DNA from: Anaerolineales bacterium
GTDB lineage: Bacteria; Chloroflexota; Anaerolineae; Anaerolineales; UBA6663
Direction: 5' to 3'
Assembly: GCA_020850595.1 (NCBI GenBank)
Contig: JADZEK010000155.1
Location: 80,717 to 144,716 of the forward strand
Length of the DNA stretch: 64,000 bases
Part shown: one piece after another, positions 28,087-36,887 of the stretch
Position numbering within the stretch: the first letter of the stretch is position 1
Layout: the number at the start of each line of letters is the position of its first letter
Position numbers and translations under genes: made by a program
The notes under the pieces: generated by a model
What the model was told of the DNA's origin: nothing
What the model saw: only the letters and a program-made list of their open reading frames with translations
Database searches by the model: none

Positions 28087-29982
28087 TCACGCCGCCCACT
28101 CGATCCCCAGCCGCGCCAGCGTCTCCGGCGTTGGGTTGCCCGTCTCCGCGTCCCAGCCGGAGAGCGCGTAGTACAGGTCTTGCGCGGCGCGCAGTTCGTC
28201 GGCGCTCAGGGCCACCTTCGCCGTCGGCCCCTCGCCTTGCAGGGCCTTGAAGAACTTCTTGGGCAGCTTGTCGTCGGCGCGCGTCAGCCCCTCGCGGGCG
28301 TTGAAGGCGCGCAGCAGGTTCAGCCGGCGCTCGCCCACCTGCATCAATTCCTCCAGCGTGAAGTCCTCCCAGCCGGTCACGGCCTTGATTAGCTTCACCG
28401 TTTCCTCCGGGCCGTAAAGCGTCCAGGCCGGGCCGTAGACGAACTGGCACAGGTCGGCCGAGTCGAGGAACGAGTAGAAGTGCTGGGTCTTGAGCGCGAA
28501 GGCCACCTTGTCGGCGTCGAGCGAGCGCGGGGCCAGCGTGTGGCCCACGCCGATCAGCTTCAGCCGGTTCAGATACAAATCCGCCGCGCCGTCCTCGATC
28601 ATCGGGTCGTGCTCGCTGGATTGGTGGTCGGCCCCGAACGGGTTGACGGCGTAGATCAGCCCGAGCGAGCGCTTGGCCTGCGGCATGTGCGCCGGGGCCT
28701 CCGCGCCCTTCACGGTGATGAGGTGGTCGTGGCCGCGCTCCAGCCGGTCGGCGGCCAGGCGCGAACCTTCGGCCAAAATGTGCCCAAAGCCCTCGCGGTG
28801 GGCGATCATCTCCGTCAGCCGTACCATGGCCGCGACGTCGCCGAACCGGGCGGGTAGGCCCACCTCGGCCTCGGTCAGCAGGCCCTTCGTGAAGCACTCC
28901 ATGGCCCAGGCCACCGTCGCGCCGGTGCCGATGGTGTCCAACCCGTACTCGTTGCACAGCTTGTTGACGTAGGCCACGGCGTGCAGGTCGTCCACGCCGC
29001 AGTACGAGCCAAAGGTCGAGAGCGTTTCGTACTCCGGCCCGCCGTGCCGGCGCTCCACCGGGCGGCCCTGCCACTCCGTCTCCACCACGCGCTTGCAGCG
29101 CACGGTGCAGGCGTAGCAGGTGTCGCGCTCGCGCAAAATAGTCTCGGTCATCACCTCGCCGGAGATGGCCTCGGCCTCGGCAAACTGCCCGGCGTTGTAG
29201 TTGAAGGCCGGCAGCGTGCCGGTGGCGTTCTGGTAGCTGAGCACGCCCGCCGTGCCGTGCTCGCGCAGGCTCACCATGTCGGGGTTGCTGTCGAGCGTGG
29301 CCGGGCCGAGTTTAGCCAGCGCGTTCAGGCGCTTGGGGTCGGCCAGGCTCAGCCGTTTGCTCGACCCGCGCGCGACGATGGCCTTGAGGCGCTTGCTGCC
29401 CATCACCGCGCCCAACCCCGTGCGCCCGGCGGCGCGGTTCGCCATGTTGATAACCGAGGCCAGCCGGGTGAGCTTTTCGCCCGCCGGCCCGCACTGGGCG
29501 ATCTCGATCTTGTCATCGCCCAACTCGGCCTTCAGCAGCGCCTCGACCTCGGCCGTGGTGTGGCCCCATAGGTGGGCGGCGTCGCGCAGGGCATACTCAC
29601 CATCGTGCAGCCACAGGTAGACCGGCCGCGCCGCCTGCCCGGTGACCACCACGCCGTCGAAGCCGGCGAACTTCAGCTCCGCCGGGAAGAAGCCGCCCAT
29701 CTGGCTGTCGCCAATGCCGTCCACCAGCGGCGAGCGCGCGTTGACGGTGGCCCGGCTCTGGCCGGAGATGGCCGCGCCGGTGGTGGGCGAGAGCATGACG
29801 GTGAAGACGTTCTCCGGCGCGAATGCCCCGGCCCCGCGCGGCAGTTGCTTGAGCACGTAATACACGCCCATGGCCGAGCCGCCCAGGTACTGCCGGTAGA
29901 AACTCTCCGGTGGGTGCTCGACGCTCAGCGCCCCGGTGGTCAGGTTGGCGTGCAGGATGTTGCCGGTGTAACCGTGCGGCAT
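28087..29982 (-). CDS. Aldehyde ferredoxin oxidoreductase family (tungsten/molybdopterin enzyme)
   Basis: GYTGNILHANLTTG, YVLKQLPRGAGAFAPENVFTVMLSPTTGAAISGQSRATVNARSPL, NMANRAAGRTGLGAVMGSKRLKAIVARG, CYACTVRCKR, LGLIYAVNPFGADHQSSEHDP. Confidence 0.93.
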   Translation of the reverse strand: MPHGYTGNILHANLTTGALSVEHPPESFYRQYLGGSAMGVYYVLKQLPRGAGAFAPENVFTVMLSPTTGAAISGQSRATVNARSPLVDGIGDSQMGGFFPAELKFAGFDGVVVTGQAARPVYLWLHDGEYALRDAAHLWGHTTAEVEALLKAELGDDKIEIAQCGPAGEKLTRLASVINMANRAAGRTGLGAVMGSKRLKAIVARGSSKRLSLADPKRLNALAKLGPATLDSNPDMVSLREHGTAGVLSYQNATGTLPAFNYNAGQFAEAEAISGEVMTETILRERDTCYACTVRCKRVVETEWQGRPVERRHGGPEYETLSTFGSYCGVDDLHAVAYVNKLCNEYGLDTIGTGATVAWAMECFTKGLLTEAEVGLPARFGDVAAMVRLTEMIAHREGFGHILAEGSRLAADRLERGHDHLITVKGAEAPAHMPQAKRSLGLIYAVNPFGADHQSSEHDPMIEDGAADLYLNRLKLIGVGHTLAPRSLDADKVAFALKTQHFYSFLDSADLCQFVYGPAWTLYGPEETVKLIKAVTGWEDFTLEELMQVGERRLNLLRAFNAREGLTRADDKLPKKFFKALQGEGPTAKVALSADELRAAQDLYYALSGWDAETGNPTPETLARLGIEWAA

Positions 29983-30180
29983 GAAGGTCCCTCAGAGCGG
30001 GCGGTGAAATCCGGCCCGGCTGGTCAAGATTGTACCGGGGGTAAACAGCGGCGGCAAGGGCGGCGGGAAAGGCTGATGACGCGGAGGACCGGAAAAAGCA
30101 GCTGGGGACTCAGGCGGACGGCGCAACAGCCCGACGCAGCTTGGCTAAATGACCAATCTCGCATTGACGAAAATTAAGTA

Positions 30181-30209
30181 TTGACTTAATTAAGTGTTTG
30201 CTTTATTAT
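30181..30209 (+). promoter_or_regulatory. Sigma70-like promoter with overlapping palindromic operator of the ArsR gene
   Basis: TTGACT (30181-30186)-N17-TATTAT (30204-30209); overlapping 12-bp palindrome ACTTAATTAAGT and inverted repeat TTAAGT-ATTG-ACTTAA. Confidence 0.8.
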
Positions 30210-30216
30210 CTTGGCT

Positions 30217-30552
30217 ATGGATACGTTCGCCGTACTCGCCGACAAGACCCGCCGCCGCATCATCGAACTATTAGGGTCGCGCGGCCAACTCAGCGCCACG
30301 GAAATCTGCGCGCAGTTCGCCGTCTCGGCCCCGGCCATCTCCCAGCACCTCAAGCTGCTGCGCGAGGCGGGCGTGGTCACCATGCGCAAGCGCGGCCAAC
30401 AGCGGCTCTACCAGGTCAACCCGGCGGCCTTCGCGCCCATGGAAACCTGGCTTGAGCGCCTCACCCAGCAGGTTAACGAGCGCTTCGATGCCCTGGACGA
30501 AGTGCTCGCCGCGGAACAGCGCCGGACCTCAGGCGCCAACCCAACCGAGTGA
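30217..30552 (+). CDS. ArsR-family HTH transcriptional regulator
   Basis: MDTFAVLADKTRRRIIELLGSRGQLSATEICAQFAVSAPAISQHLKLLREAGVV. Confidence 0.92.
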   Translation: MDTFAVLADKTRRRIIELLGSRGQLSATEICAQFAVSAPAISQHLKLLREAGVVTMRKRGQQRLYQVNPAAFAPMETWLERLTQQVNERFDALDEVLAAEQRRTSGANPTE

Positions 30553-30601
30553 TCCGTTGACAACCTTGCCGTCGTCTATTGTTCCTAAGGAGACCCTGAT
30601 C

Positions 30602-31096
30602 ATGACCCCCACCAAACACCGCGCCACCATCGTCGCCGAGCCGGGCCGCAGTGACCTGATCGTCACGCGTGAGTTCGACGCCCCGCGCGAGTTAGTCTTC
30701 AAGGCCTACACCGACCCGGCGCTCATCGTCAAGTGGCTCGGCCCGCGCAACTACGCCATGCAGCTCGACGCCTTCGAGCCGCGCAGCGGCGGCCACTACC
30801 GCTACCTGCACGTGGATAACGAGACCGGCGCGGTGTACGCCTTCCACGGCGTCATCCACGAGGTCGTGCCCAACGAGCGCATCATCCAGACCTTTGAGTT
30901 CGAGGGGATGCCGGAAGGCGGGCACGTCTCACTGGAGTCGGCCGTCTTCGAAGCGCTGCCCGGCGGCCGCACCCGCGTGGTGAACCGCACCGCCTTCCTG
31001 AGCGTGGACGACCGCGACGGCATGGTCGCCTCCGGCATGGAAAGCGGGATGCAGGATTCGTACGACCGCCTGGATGAAGTCCTGTCCGGGAAGTAA
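30602..31096 (+). CDS. SRPBCC/AHSA1-family protein
   Basis: TREFDAPRELVFKAYTDPALIVKWLGPRN; common partner of ArsR regulators. Confidence 0.9.
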   Translation: MTPTKHRATIVAEPGRSDLIVTREFDAPRELVFKAYTDPALIVKWLGPRNYAMQLDAFEPRSGGHYRYLHVDNETGAVYAFHGVIHEVVPNERIIQTFEFEGMPEGGHVSLESAVFEALPGGRTRVVNRTAFLSVDDRDGMVASGMESGMQDSYDRLDEVLSGK

Positions 31097-31118
31097 GACA
31101 CAGCGCTTCCGCCAAGCA

Positions 31119-31151
31119 AACGCGCCGGAGTGATGAATACTCCGGCGCGTT
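31119..31151 (+). terminator. Hairpin downstream of AHSA1 gene
   Basis: 13-bp perfect stem AACGCGCCGGAGT/ACTCCGGCGCGTT; no U-tract. Confidence 0.55.
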
Positions 31152-31228
31152 GCCATGCATGGCTTACTTGCGCCATTCCGTTGCTAGCAAGCGTTCGGCG
31201 CGACATCTTGCGCCGGCCGAAAACGCGC

Positions 31229-31263
31229 CCTCCCACCTCCCACCTCCAACCTCCGACCTCTAT
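31229..31263. repeat. Heptanucleotide tandem repeat (CCTCCNA family)
   Basis: CCTCCCA-CCTCCCA-CCTCCAA-CCTCCGA-CCTCTAT. Confidence 0.85.
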
Positions 31264-31547
31264 TCTCCCATGGCCCGCCGATCCAGCCACTCGCTCAGCC
31301 ACTGAATGCCGAGCATGATCAGCATGACCAGCCCGGCCAGCGCCGCGCCCGCCGCCATGCAGCCCACGCCCAGCGCCGCCGCGCTATTGCCGTAGAACAC
31401 TGCGATCAGCCCGCCACCGACAATAAACAGAATGGCGAAGAAGCCCAGCAGCAAGTTGCGGTCGGTGCGCCGCCGGTGCTCGCGCGAGTTCTCTGGATCA
31501 CGCACGGCCGAGTGTCCTCTCTCCTCCGAGTCCCCACCCCACTTCAT
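31260..31547 (-). CDS. Small membrane protein, hypothetical
   Basis: 95 aa with two hydrophobic segments; start codon uncertain. Confidence 0.45.
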   Translation of the reverse strand: MKWGGDSEERGHSAVRDPENSREHRRRTDRNLLLGFFAILFIVGGGLIAVFYGNSAAALGVGCMAAGAALAGLVMLIMLGIQWLSEWLDRRAMGE

Positions 31548-31653
31548 TCGTGTTCATTCGTGGCAAAATTCCGCTCGTCTCCTTCGGCCCTCGCCCTTGA
31601 TTCTAAACCCAATCTGGTATAATGCCGCTCACGCCGCCCCTGGTCCACTGCTC

Positions 31654-32268
31654 ATGGAACTGCGCACGCGCACAATTCTGAAGCTGATCAAGCAGGCCGA
31701 GCACTTCATTGACCATCGGGATTGGGATGAAGCCGCCGTGCGCTGCTACCAGATCCTGGCGCTCGACGGGGATAACGTGGATGCGCAGCAAAAGCTGCGG
31801 CTGATCTACTTACAGCGCGAGTTAGTGGAAGATATGCGCAGCGCGCTCCTGCGTTTGTCGGACCCCGCCGACGCCAGCCCGCACCAGTATCGCCGCCGGC
31901 TGGCGTTTTCGTACCGCGTGCTCTCACGCTGGGACGGCTGGCTGCAAGACGACCAGGAACAGACACCCGTGGACGAGCTGGAAGCGGTGGCGCAGATCCT
32001 CAACGCCGCCTACCTGCACGGCGACGACCGCGAGCTGCTCGAGGCCTGGAACGGCTACGTGGAAGCCTGCGCCCAGCACACCGCCCAGCGCACCGACATT
32101 CAGTGGTGGATGGCCAAGCAGTACGCCCAGCGCGGCTTCTTCGCCGACGCCGCCGAAGTGCTCACCGAGCTGATCGCCCACCACCCGGATAACCTGGAGG
32201 CCCGCTACGTGCTGGCCGAGATGCGCTGGTGGCGCGACCACGCCGACTGCATCGCCTGGCTGGCCTGA
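31654..32268 (+). CDS. Hypothetical TPR-like protein
   Basis: TGGTATAAT extended -10 upstream; helical repeats DEAAVRCYQILALDGDNVDAQQKL and ADAAEVLTELIAHHPDNLEARYVLAEMRW. Confidence 0.65.
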   Translation: MELRTRTILKLIKQAEHFIDHRDWDEAAVRCYQILALDGDNVDAQQKLRLIYLQRELVEDMRSALLRLSDPADASPHQYRRRLAFSYRVLSRWDGWLQDDQEQTPVDELEAVAQILNAAYLHGDDRELLEAWNGYVEACAQHTAQRTDIQWWMAKQYAQRGFFADAAEVLTELIAHHPDNLEARYVLAEMRWWRDHADCIAWLA

Positions 32269-32278
32269 CGCGCTCGTG

Positions 32279-32340
32279 CACTCGCGACAACGGTCGCGCT
32301 CACGCGACTACTGTCGCGCCCACGCGACTACTGTCGCGCC
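32279..32340. repeat. Tandem array of three about 20-bp palindromic units
   Basis: CACTCGCGACAACGGTCGCGCT / CACGCGACTACTGTCGCGCC / CACGCGACTACTGTCGCGCC; each has CGCGAC-N4-GTCGCG dyad; units 2 and 3 identical. Confidence 0.9.
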
Positions 32341-32351
32341 GCACCGCCGAT

Positions 32352-32375
32352 AGCGCCTATGGGCGCGCTTTTTTT
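32352..32375 (+). terminator. Rho-independent terminator upstream of thrC
   Basis: GCGCC-TATG-GGCGC stem followed by GC and T7. Confidence 0.75.
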
Positions 32376-32424
32376 ATCCGCCTCAGCCGCCGCGCCCTGC
32401 CTGCCCGGCGAGAAGTTGGAACCC

Positions 32425-33510
32425 ATGCCTGCTGAAGCCCCCACCGCCCCCTACCAGGGCGTCATCGCCCGCTACCGCGCCCACCTGCGCCTGCCAGAGG
32501 GCGCCGCGCCCGTCACCTTGCTGGAGGGCAACACGCCCCTCATCCCCGCGCCGCGCCTGGGCGCGCAGCTAGGCTGCGAGCTCTATCTCAAGTTCGAGGG
32601 CCTCAACCCCACCGGCTCGTTCAAGGATCGCGGCATGACCATGGCCATGACCGTCGCCGCCGCGCAAGGGGCCAAGAGCGTCATCTGCGCCTCCACCGGC
32701 AACACCGCCGCCTCGGCCGCCGCCTATGCCGCGCGCGCGGGCCTCAAGTGCTTTGTCCTCATCCCGGAGGGCAAGGTGGCGGCCGGCAAGCTGGCGGGCG
32801 CGCTGGCCTACGGCGCGCAGGTGCTGCAAGTGCAAGGCTCCTTCGATGACGCCCTCTCGCTCGTGCGCCAACTGACCGACCGCTCCGACCGCGAGGCCGG
32901 CGGCCGCATCGCCCTGGTGAACTCGGTGAACCCGCACCGCGTGGAAGGCCAGAAGACCGGCGCGTTCGAGATCGTGGACGCGCTCGGCCGCGCGCCCGAC
33001 TGGCTGTGCCTGCCGGTGGGCAACGCCGGCAACATCACCGCCTATTGGCGCGGCTTTCGCGAATACCAAAAGCTGGGCCGGGTGACCAAGCTGCCGCGTA
33101 TGTTCGGCGTGCAGGCGGCCGGGGCCGCGCCGCTGGTGCTCGGCCACCCGGTGGATTATCCTGAGACGGTCGCCACCGCCATCCGCATTGGCCGCCCCGC
33201 GCGCGGCGAAGAAGCGCTGACCGCCGCCGAAGAGTCGGGCGGCCAGATCGTCGCCGCGCCGGATATGACCATCATGGCGATGCAGCACCGCCTGGCGCTG
33301 GAGGGTGTGTGGTGCGAGCCGGCCTCGGCCGCCGGCCCGGCCGGCCTGCTGCAAGAAGCGCAGGCTGGGCGGCTCGACGTGAGCGGCCAGACGGTCGTCT
33401 GCATCGTCACCGGCCACGGCCTCAAAGACCCCGACGCGGTGACGGCCCGCATGGCCCCGCCGCTCGTCATCCCGCCCAACCTGGACGCGCTCGAAGCCGT
33501 CGTTGGCTGA
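32425..33510 (+). CDS. thrC: Threonine synthase
   Basis: LLEGNTPLIPAPRLG, LYLKFEGLNPTGSFKDRGMTMA (PLP Lys), CASTGNTAASAAAYAARAGLKCFVLIPEGKVAAGKLAGALAYGA. Confidence 0.95.
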   Translation: MPAEAPTAPYQGVIARYRAHLRLPEGAAPVTLLEGNTPLIPAPRLGAQLGCELYLKFEGLNPTGSFKDRGMTMAMTVAAAQGAKSVICASTGNTAASAAAYAARAGLKCFVLIPEGKVAAGKLAGALAYGAQVLQVQGSFDDALSLVRQLTDRSDREAGGRIALVNSVNPHRVEGQKTGAFEIVDALGRAPDWLCLPVGNAGNITAYWRGFREYQKLGRVTKLPRMFGVQAAGAAPLVLGHPVDYPETVATAIRIGRPARGEEALTAAEESGGQIVAAPDMTIMAMQHRLALEGVWCEPASAAGPAGLLQEAQAGRLDVSGQTVVCIVTGHGLKDPDAVTARMAPPLVIPPNLDALEAVVG

Positions 33511-33521
33511 TGGGAGGCCGC

Positions 33522-34394
33522 ATGACCTCGCCCAACCCGCACGCCGAAGCCCGCCTGGCGCTGGCGCACCAGCTCGGCGCGGGCTACGCCGCCAACACCA
33601 AGGCCGCCGTGGTCCTGGTCTCTGGCTCCACCGGGCGCGGCACCGCCGACAAATACTCCGACCTGGAGCTAGATGTGTATTGGCGCGAGCCGCCCACGGC
33701 CGATGAGCGGCGACAGGCGGCGCTGGCCGGCGGCGCGCAGGCGGTGGAGGTCTACCCCTACGAAGAAGATGAGTGGGCCGAGGACATCCGTATCGGCGAC
33801 TTCCACATCGGCACCAGCACCTTCCTGGTGCGCACCATGGAGAAATACCTGGGGCAGGTGACCGCCGCCCCCGACGGCGCGCCGCTGGCGCAAATTCGCC
33901 TGTCCGCGCTGCTGCACGCCCGCCTGCTGGCCGGCGACGCCGCGCTGGTGGAGCGCTGGCGCGCGTGCGCGGCGGCCTACCCCGACCACCTGGCCGAGGT
34001 GATGCTGCGCCAGAACCTGGTCTTTGCGGGCTTCGGCGAGGCCGAAGACGCCCTGGCCGCCCGCGACGACGTGGTGCTGCTCTACGACACGCTGACGCGC
34101 GTGGAGCGCCAGGTGCTGGGCGCGCTGCTGGGCCTCAACCGCGTGTACCTGCCCAACCCCGGCTTCAAGCACGCCGCCGAGCTGATAGACGCGTTCACGC
34201 ACAAGCCCGCCGATCTGTGGGCGCGCCTCAAGGCGGCCTACCGCCTGCCGCCGGTTGAAGGCGTGGCCGCGCTGCATGGCGTCATCGCCGAGGTGTTCGA
34301 TCTGGTGGACCGCCACGCGCGCGGCTTCGACACGCGCCCCTACCGCGAGCGCCTGGCCCGGCGCCGCCCCGTGTGGGATACCCTGCCCGCGTGA
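33522..34394 (+). CDS. Nucleotidyltransferase-domain protein
   Basis: VVLVSGSTGRGTADKYSDLELDVYW (GS-x9-DxExD pol-beta-type motif). Confidence 0.75.
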   Translation: MTSPNPHAEARLALAHQLGAGYAANTKAAVVLVSGSTGRGTADKYSDLELDVYWREPPTADERRQAALAGGAQAVEVYPYEEDEWAEDIRIGDFHIGTSTFLVRTMEKYLGQVTAAPDGAPLAQIRLSALLHARLLAGDAALVERWRACAAAYPDHLAEVMLRQNLVFAGFGEAEDALAARDDVVLLYDTLTRVERQVLGALLGLNRVYLPNPGFKHAAELIDAFTHKPADLWARLKAAYRLPPVEGVAALHGVIAEVFDLVDRHARGFDTRPYRERLARRRPVWDTLPA

Positions 34395-34407
34395 TGAGGC
34401 CCGCCTG

Positions 34408-35331
34408 ATGCGCACTGTCACCGTTTCGACCCCGGCCTCCACGGCCAACCTGGGCGCGGGCTTCGATTGCCTGGCGTTGGCCCTCGACCTGCGCAATGAG
34501 GTCGAGTTGACCGACCTGGGTGTGGGCAGCGGGCTGGAGCTGACGGCCGAGGGCGAGGGCGCGAACCGCGTGCCGCTCGATAGTCGCAACCTGATCTACC
34601 GCGCCGCCGCGCGCGTGTTCGAGCGGGTGGGGCGCGGCCCGGCCGGGCGGCTGCGCGTGCGCGCCGTCAACCGCATTCCGCTGGGGTCGGGTATGGGCTC
34701 GTCGGCGGCCACCGTGGTGGGCGGGCTGCTGGCCGCCAACGCGCTGGTGGACGGCGGGCTGGGCCGCGAGGCGATTTTGGAAATGGCCCATGCGCTGGAA
34801 GGCCACCCCGACAACGCCGCCGCCGCGCTGTACGGCGGGCTGATGTTGGTCTCGGCCCCGCACGGCGGCGGGCCGGTGCGCGTGCGCGCGCTGGCGGTGC
34901 CGCCCATGCAGGTCGTCATCGTGCTGCCGGAGGTGCGCCTTTCCACCGCCGAGGCGCGGGCGGCGCTGCCGACCCAGGTGCCGCTGGCCGACGCCGTCTT
35001 CAACCTCGGGCACGCGCTGTTCACGGTGCAGGCGCTGACCAGCGGCGACGCGGAACTGCTGGGCTGGGCGCTGGATGACCGCTTGCACCAACCCTACCGC
35101 CAAAAGCTCATCCCCGGCTACGCGGCCGTGGCGGCGGCGGCGCGGCAGGCGGGGGCGGCGGCCGTGGCGCTCTCCGGCGCGGGGCCGAGCCTGGCGGCTT
35201 TTGCCCCGGCCGGGCACGCCGCCATCGCCGCCGCCATGCAGGCTGCCTTTGCCGCCGCCGGGCCGGCCGCGCGCGCCTTCGTGCTGGCCGTGGACCCGCA
35301 CGGCGCGCGCGTGGCCGTGACAGAAGCGTAG
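34408..35331 (+). CDS. thrB: Homoserine kinase (GHMP family)
   Basis: VSTPASTANLGAGFDCLALALDLRNEV, RIPLGSGMGSSAATVVGGLLAAN, ALSGAGPSLAAFAP. Confidence 0.94.
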   Translation: MRTVTVSTPASTANLGAGFDCLALALDLRNEVELTDLGVGSGLELTAEGEGANRVPLDSRNLIYRAAARVFERVGRGPAGRLRVRAVNRIPLGSGMGSSAATVVGGLLAANALVDGGLGREAILEMAHALEGHPDNAAAALYGGLMLVSAPHGGGPVRVRALAVPPMQVVIVLPEVRLSTAEARAALPTQVPLADAVFNLGHALFTVQALTSGDAELLGWALDDRLHQPYRQKLIPGYAAVAAAARQAGAAAVALSGAGPSLAAFAPAGHAAIAAAMQAAFAAAGPAARAFVLAVDPHGARVAVTEA

Positions 35332-35376
35332 CGCCGCTCACGGCGGCCGCGCACAGGCGTCCGCCTCCCACACTCC

Positions 35377-36630
35377 CTACGGCGCGCCGTACACAATGCG
35401 GTACACCACGTCGTTAATGTAATCCGCCACGTACAGCGCGCCGTCCGGCCCCACGGTCACATCCAGCGGGCGGCCGTCGGGCAAATCCAGAAACAGCGAG
35501 GTCGCGCCCACATACGTGTCGCCCTGGCGCGTGAGCTGCACGCGCCTCACCCCGCGCTCCGCGTCGGCGGGGCGTAGGTTAATGGACCCCAGCACCGCCA
35601 CGAAGGCATTGTCAAAATACTCAGCCGGGAACTGCCGGCCATGATAAAACGCCAGCCCGTTCGCCGACTTGTGCGGTGTGAACACCGCCACGGCCTGCTC
35701 GCGGGTGGCGCACAGCCCGGCGGTGTTGCCTGTCCAGCAGTCGGGCCAGCCGTAGTCCCGCCCGGCGCGCACGTGGTTCAGCTCCTCCGGCGGCGCGTCC
35801 CAGCCCAGGTCGTCGCGGCCGTTGTCGGTGGCGAACAGCTCGCCGACCGCGTTGAAGGCCAGGTCGTACGGGTTGCGCATCCCCGTGGCGAACACGCTGA
35901 AGTCCGTGCCGTCCGGCTTGAAGCGCAAGATCGTGCCGCTCCGGGCGTCGGCCTGGCGGCAGTGATCGCACGTGCTGCCCTGGCCGAGGTAAATGAAGCC
36001 ATCGGCCCCCAGCGCCAGGCCGTCGTTCTGGTGCAGCCCGCCGGAGGGCAGGCCGCTGACCACCACGCGCCGGCTGTCGGCCGCGTCGTTGCTGTCCTCA
36101 TCGCGCAGCGCCACCACCGCCCCGTTATACGAGACGTAGAGCGCGTCCGTCACCCACAGCAGGCCCAGCGGCACGGGCAGATTGTTGGCGAAGACGGTGC
36201 GCGTCTCGGCCCGGTGGTCGCCGTCCGCGTCGCGCAGCGCGTACACCACGCCGAGGGCGCTGGCCGCGTACAGCGCGCCGTCCGGCCCGAAGGCCAGGCT
36301 GGTGGGCCGGGGCGCGTCGCCGTAGACCGTGAGCGAGAAGCCGGGTGGCAGCGCGCCGCGCTCCACCACCGTGTTGACCGGGATGGTCGGCGTGAGAGCC
36401 TGCCCCAGTTCTGTTGGGGTAGCCGTGGGAGCGACCGGAGTGCCGGTCGTACGGGTTGGCGTGGGGGTGAGGGCCGGCGCGCGCGTGGCCGTGGGCGAGT
36501 CCGTGGCGGTGAGGACCGTAGGCGTGGCCGTATGCAGCGCCACCGGCTGAACCGGCGCTGCGCCGGGGCCGCACGCCGCCGCGAGCAGCAGGGCGCACAG
36601 CCAGGTTATTTGTGGTTGGGGCCGGGGCAT
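35377..36630 (-). CDS. PQQ-dependent sugar dehydrogenase-like (sorbosone dehydrogenase type) lipoprotein
   Basis: Lipobox LLLAAAC; T/P-rich linker; PTSLAFGPDGALYAASALG, HQNDGLALGADGFIYLGQGSTCDHC, YDLAFNAVGELFATDNGRDD, LNHVRAGRDYGWPDCW. Confidence 0.88.
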   Translation of the reverse strand: MPRPQPQITWLCALLLAAACGPGAAPVQPVALHTATPTVLTATDSPTATRAPALTPTPTRTTGTPVAPTATPTELGQALTPTIPVNTVVERGALPPGFSLTVYGDAPRPTSLAFGPDGALYAASALGVVYALRDADGDHRAETRTVFANNLPVPLGLLWVTDALYVSYNGAVVALRDEDSNDAADSRRVVVSGLPSGGLHQNDGLALGADGFIYLGQGSTCDHCRQADARSGTILRFKPDGTDFSVFATGMRNPYDLAFNAVGELFATDNGRDDLGWDAPPEELNHVRAGRDYGWPDCWTGNTAGLCATREQAVAVFTPHKSANGLAFYHGRQFPAEYFDNAFVAVLGSINLRPADAERGVRRVQLTRQGDTYVGATSLFLDLPDGRPLDVTVGPDGALYVADYINDVVYRIVYGAP

Positions 36631-36649
36631 GGCGCGAGTGTACCGCAGT

Positions 36650-36699
36650 TAAACAAACAGCGCGGGTGAGGGGGCTACCGTAGTCCCTGACCCGCGCTG
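36650..36699 (-). terminator. Terminator for the site-2 protease gene (minus strand)
   Basis: 10-bp stem CAGCGCGGGT/ACCCGCGCTG with further inner pairing, followed on the minus strand by TTTGTTT. Confidence 0.7.
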
Positions 36700-36887
36700 G
36701 TCCACCAATACCGTCTAGTTCGTGGCACCAATACTCATACCGCTCCCTATACCGCTCCTACTCGTCCCACACCGCGCCGACACCAATCCGTACCAGTCCG
36801 CCTCACCCTATTCCGCGCATGCCCCGGTGGCTGCGCGGCTTAACCGCTCTCCTCGGCCCAGGCCGCCCCCAGCCGCGAGGCTGACCT

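Noticed and set aside
32279-32340. Possible CRISPR array
   Set aside because: Units are contiguous with no spacers and only three copies
32276-32353. GTG-initiated leader-peptide ORF for thrC attenuation
   Set aside because: Only two Thr codons and no SD; retained only as an alternative in the thrC upstream finding
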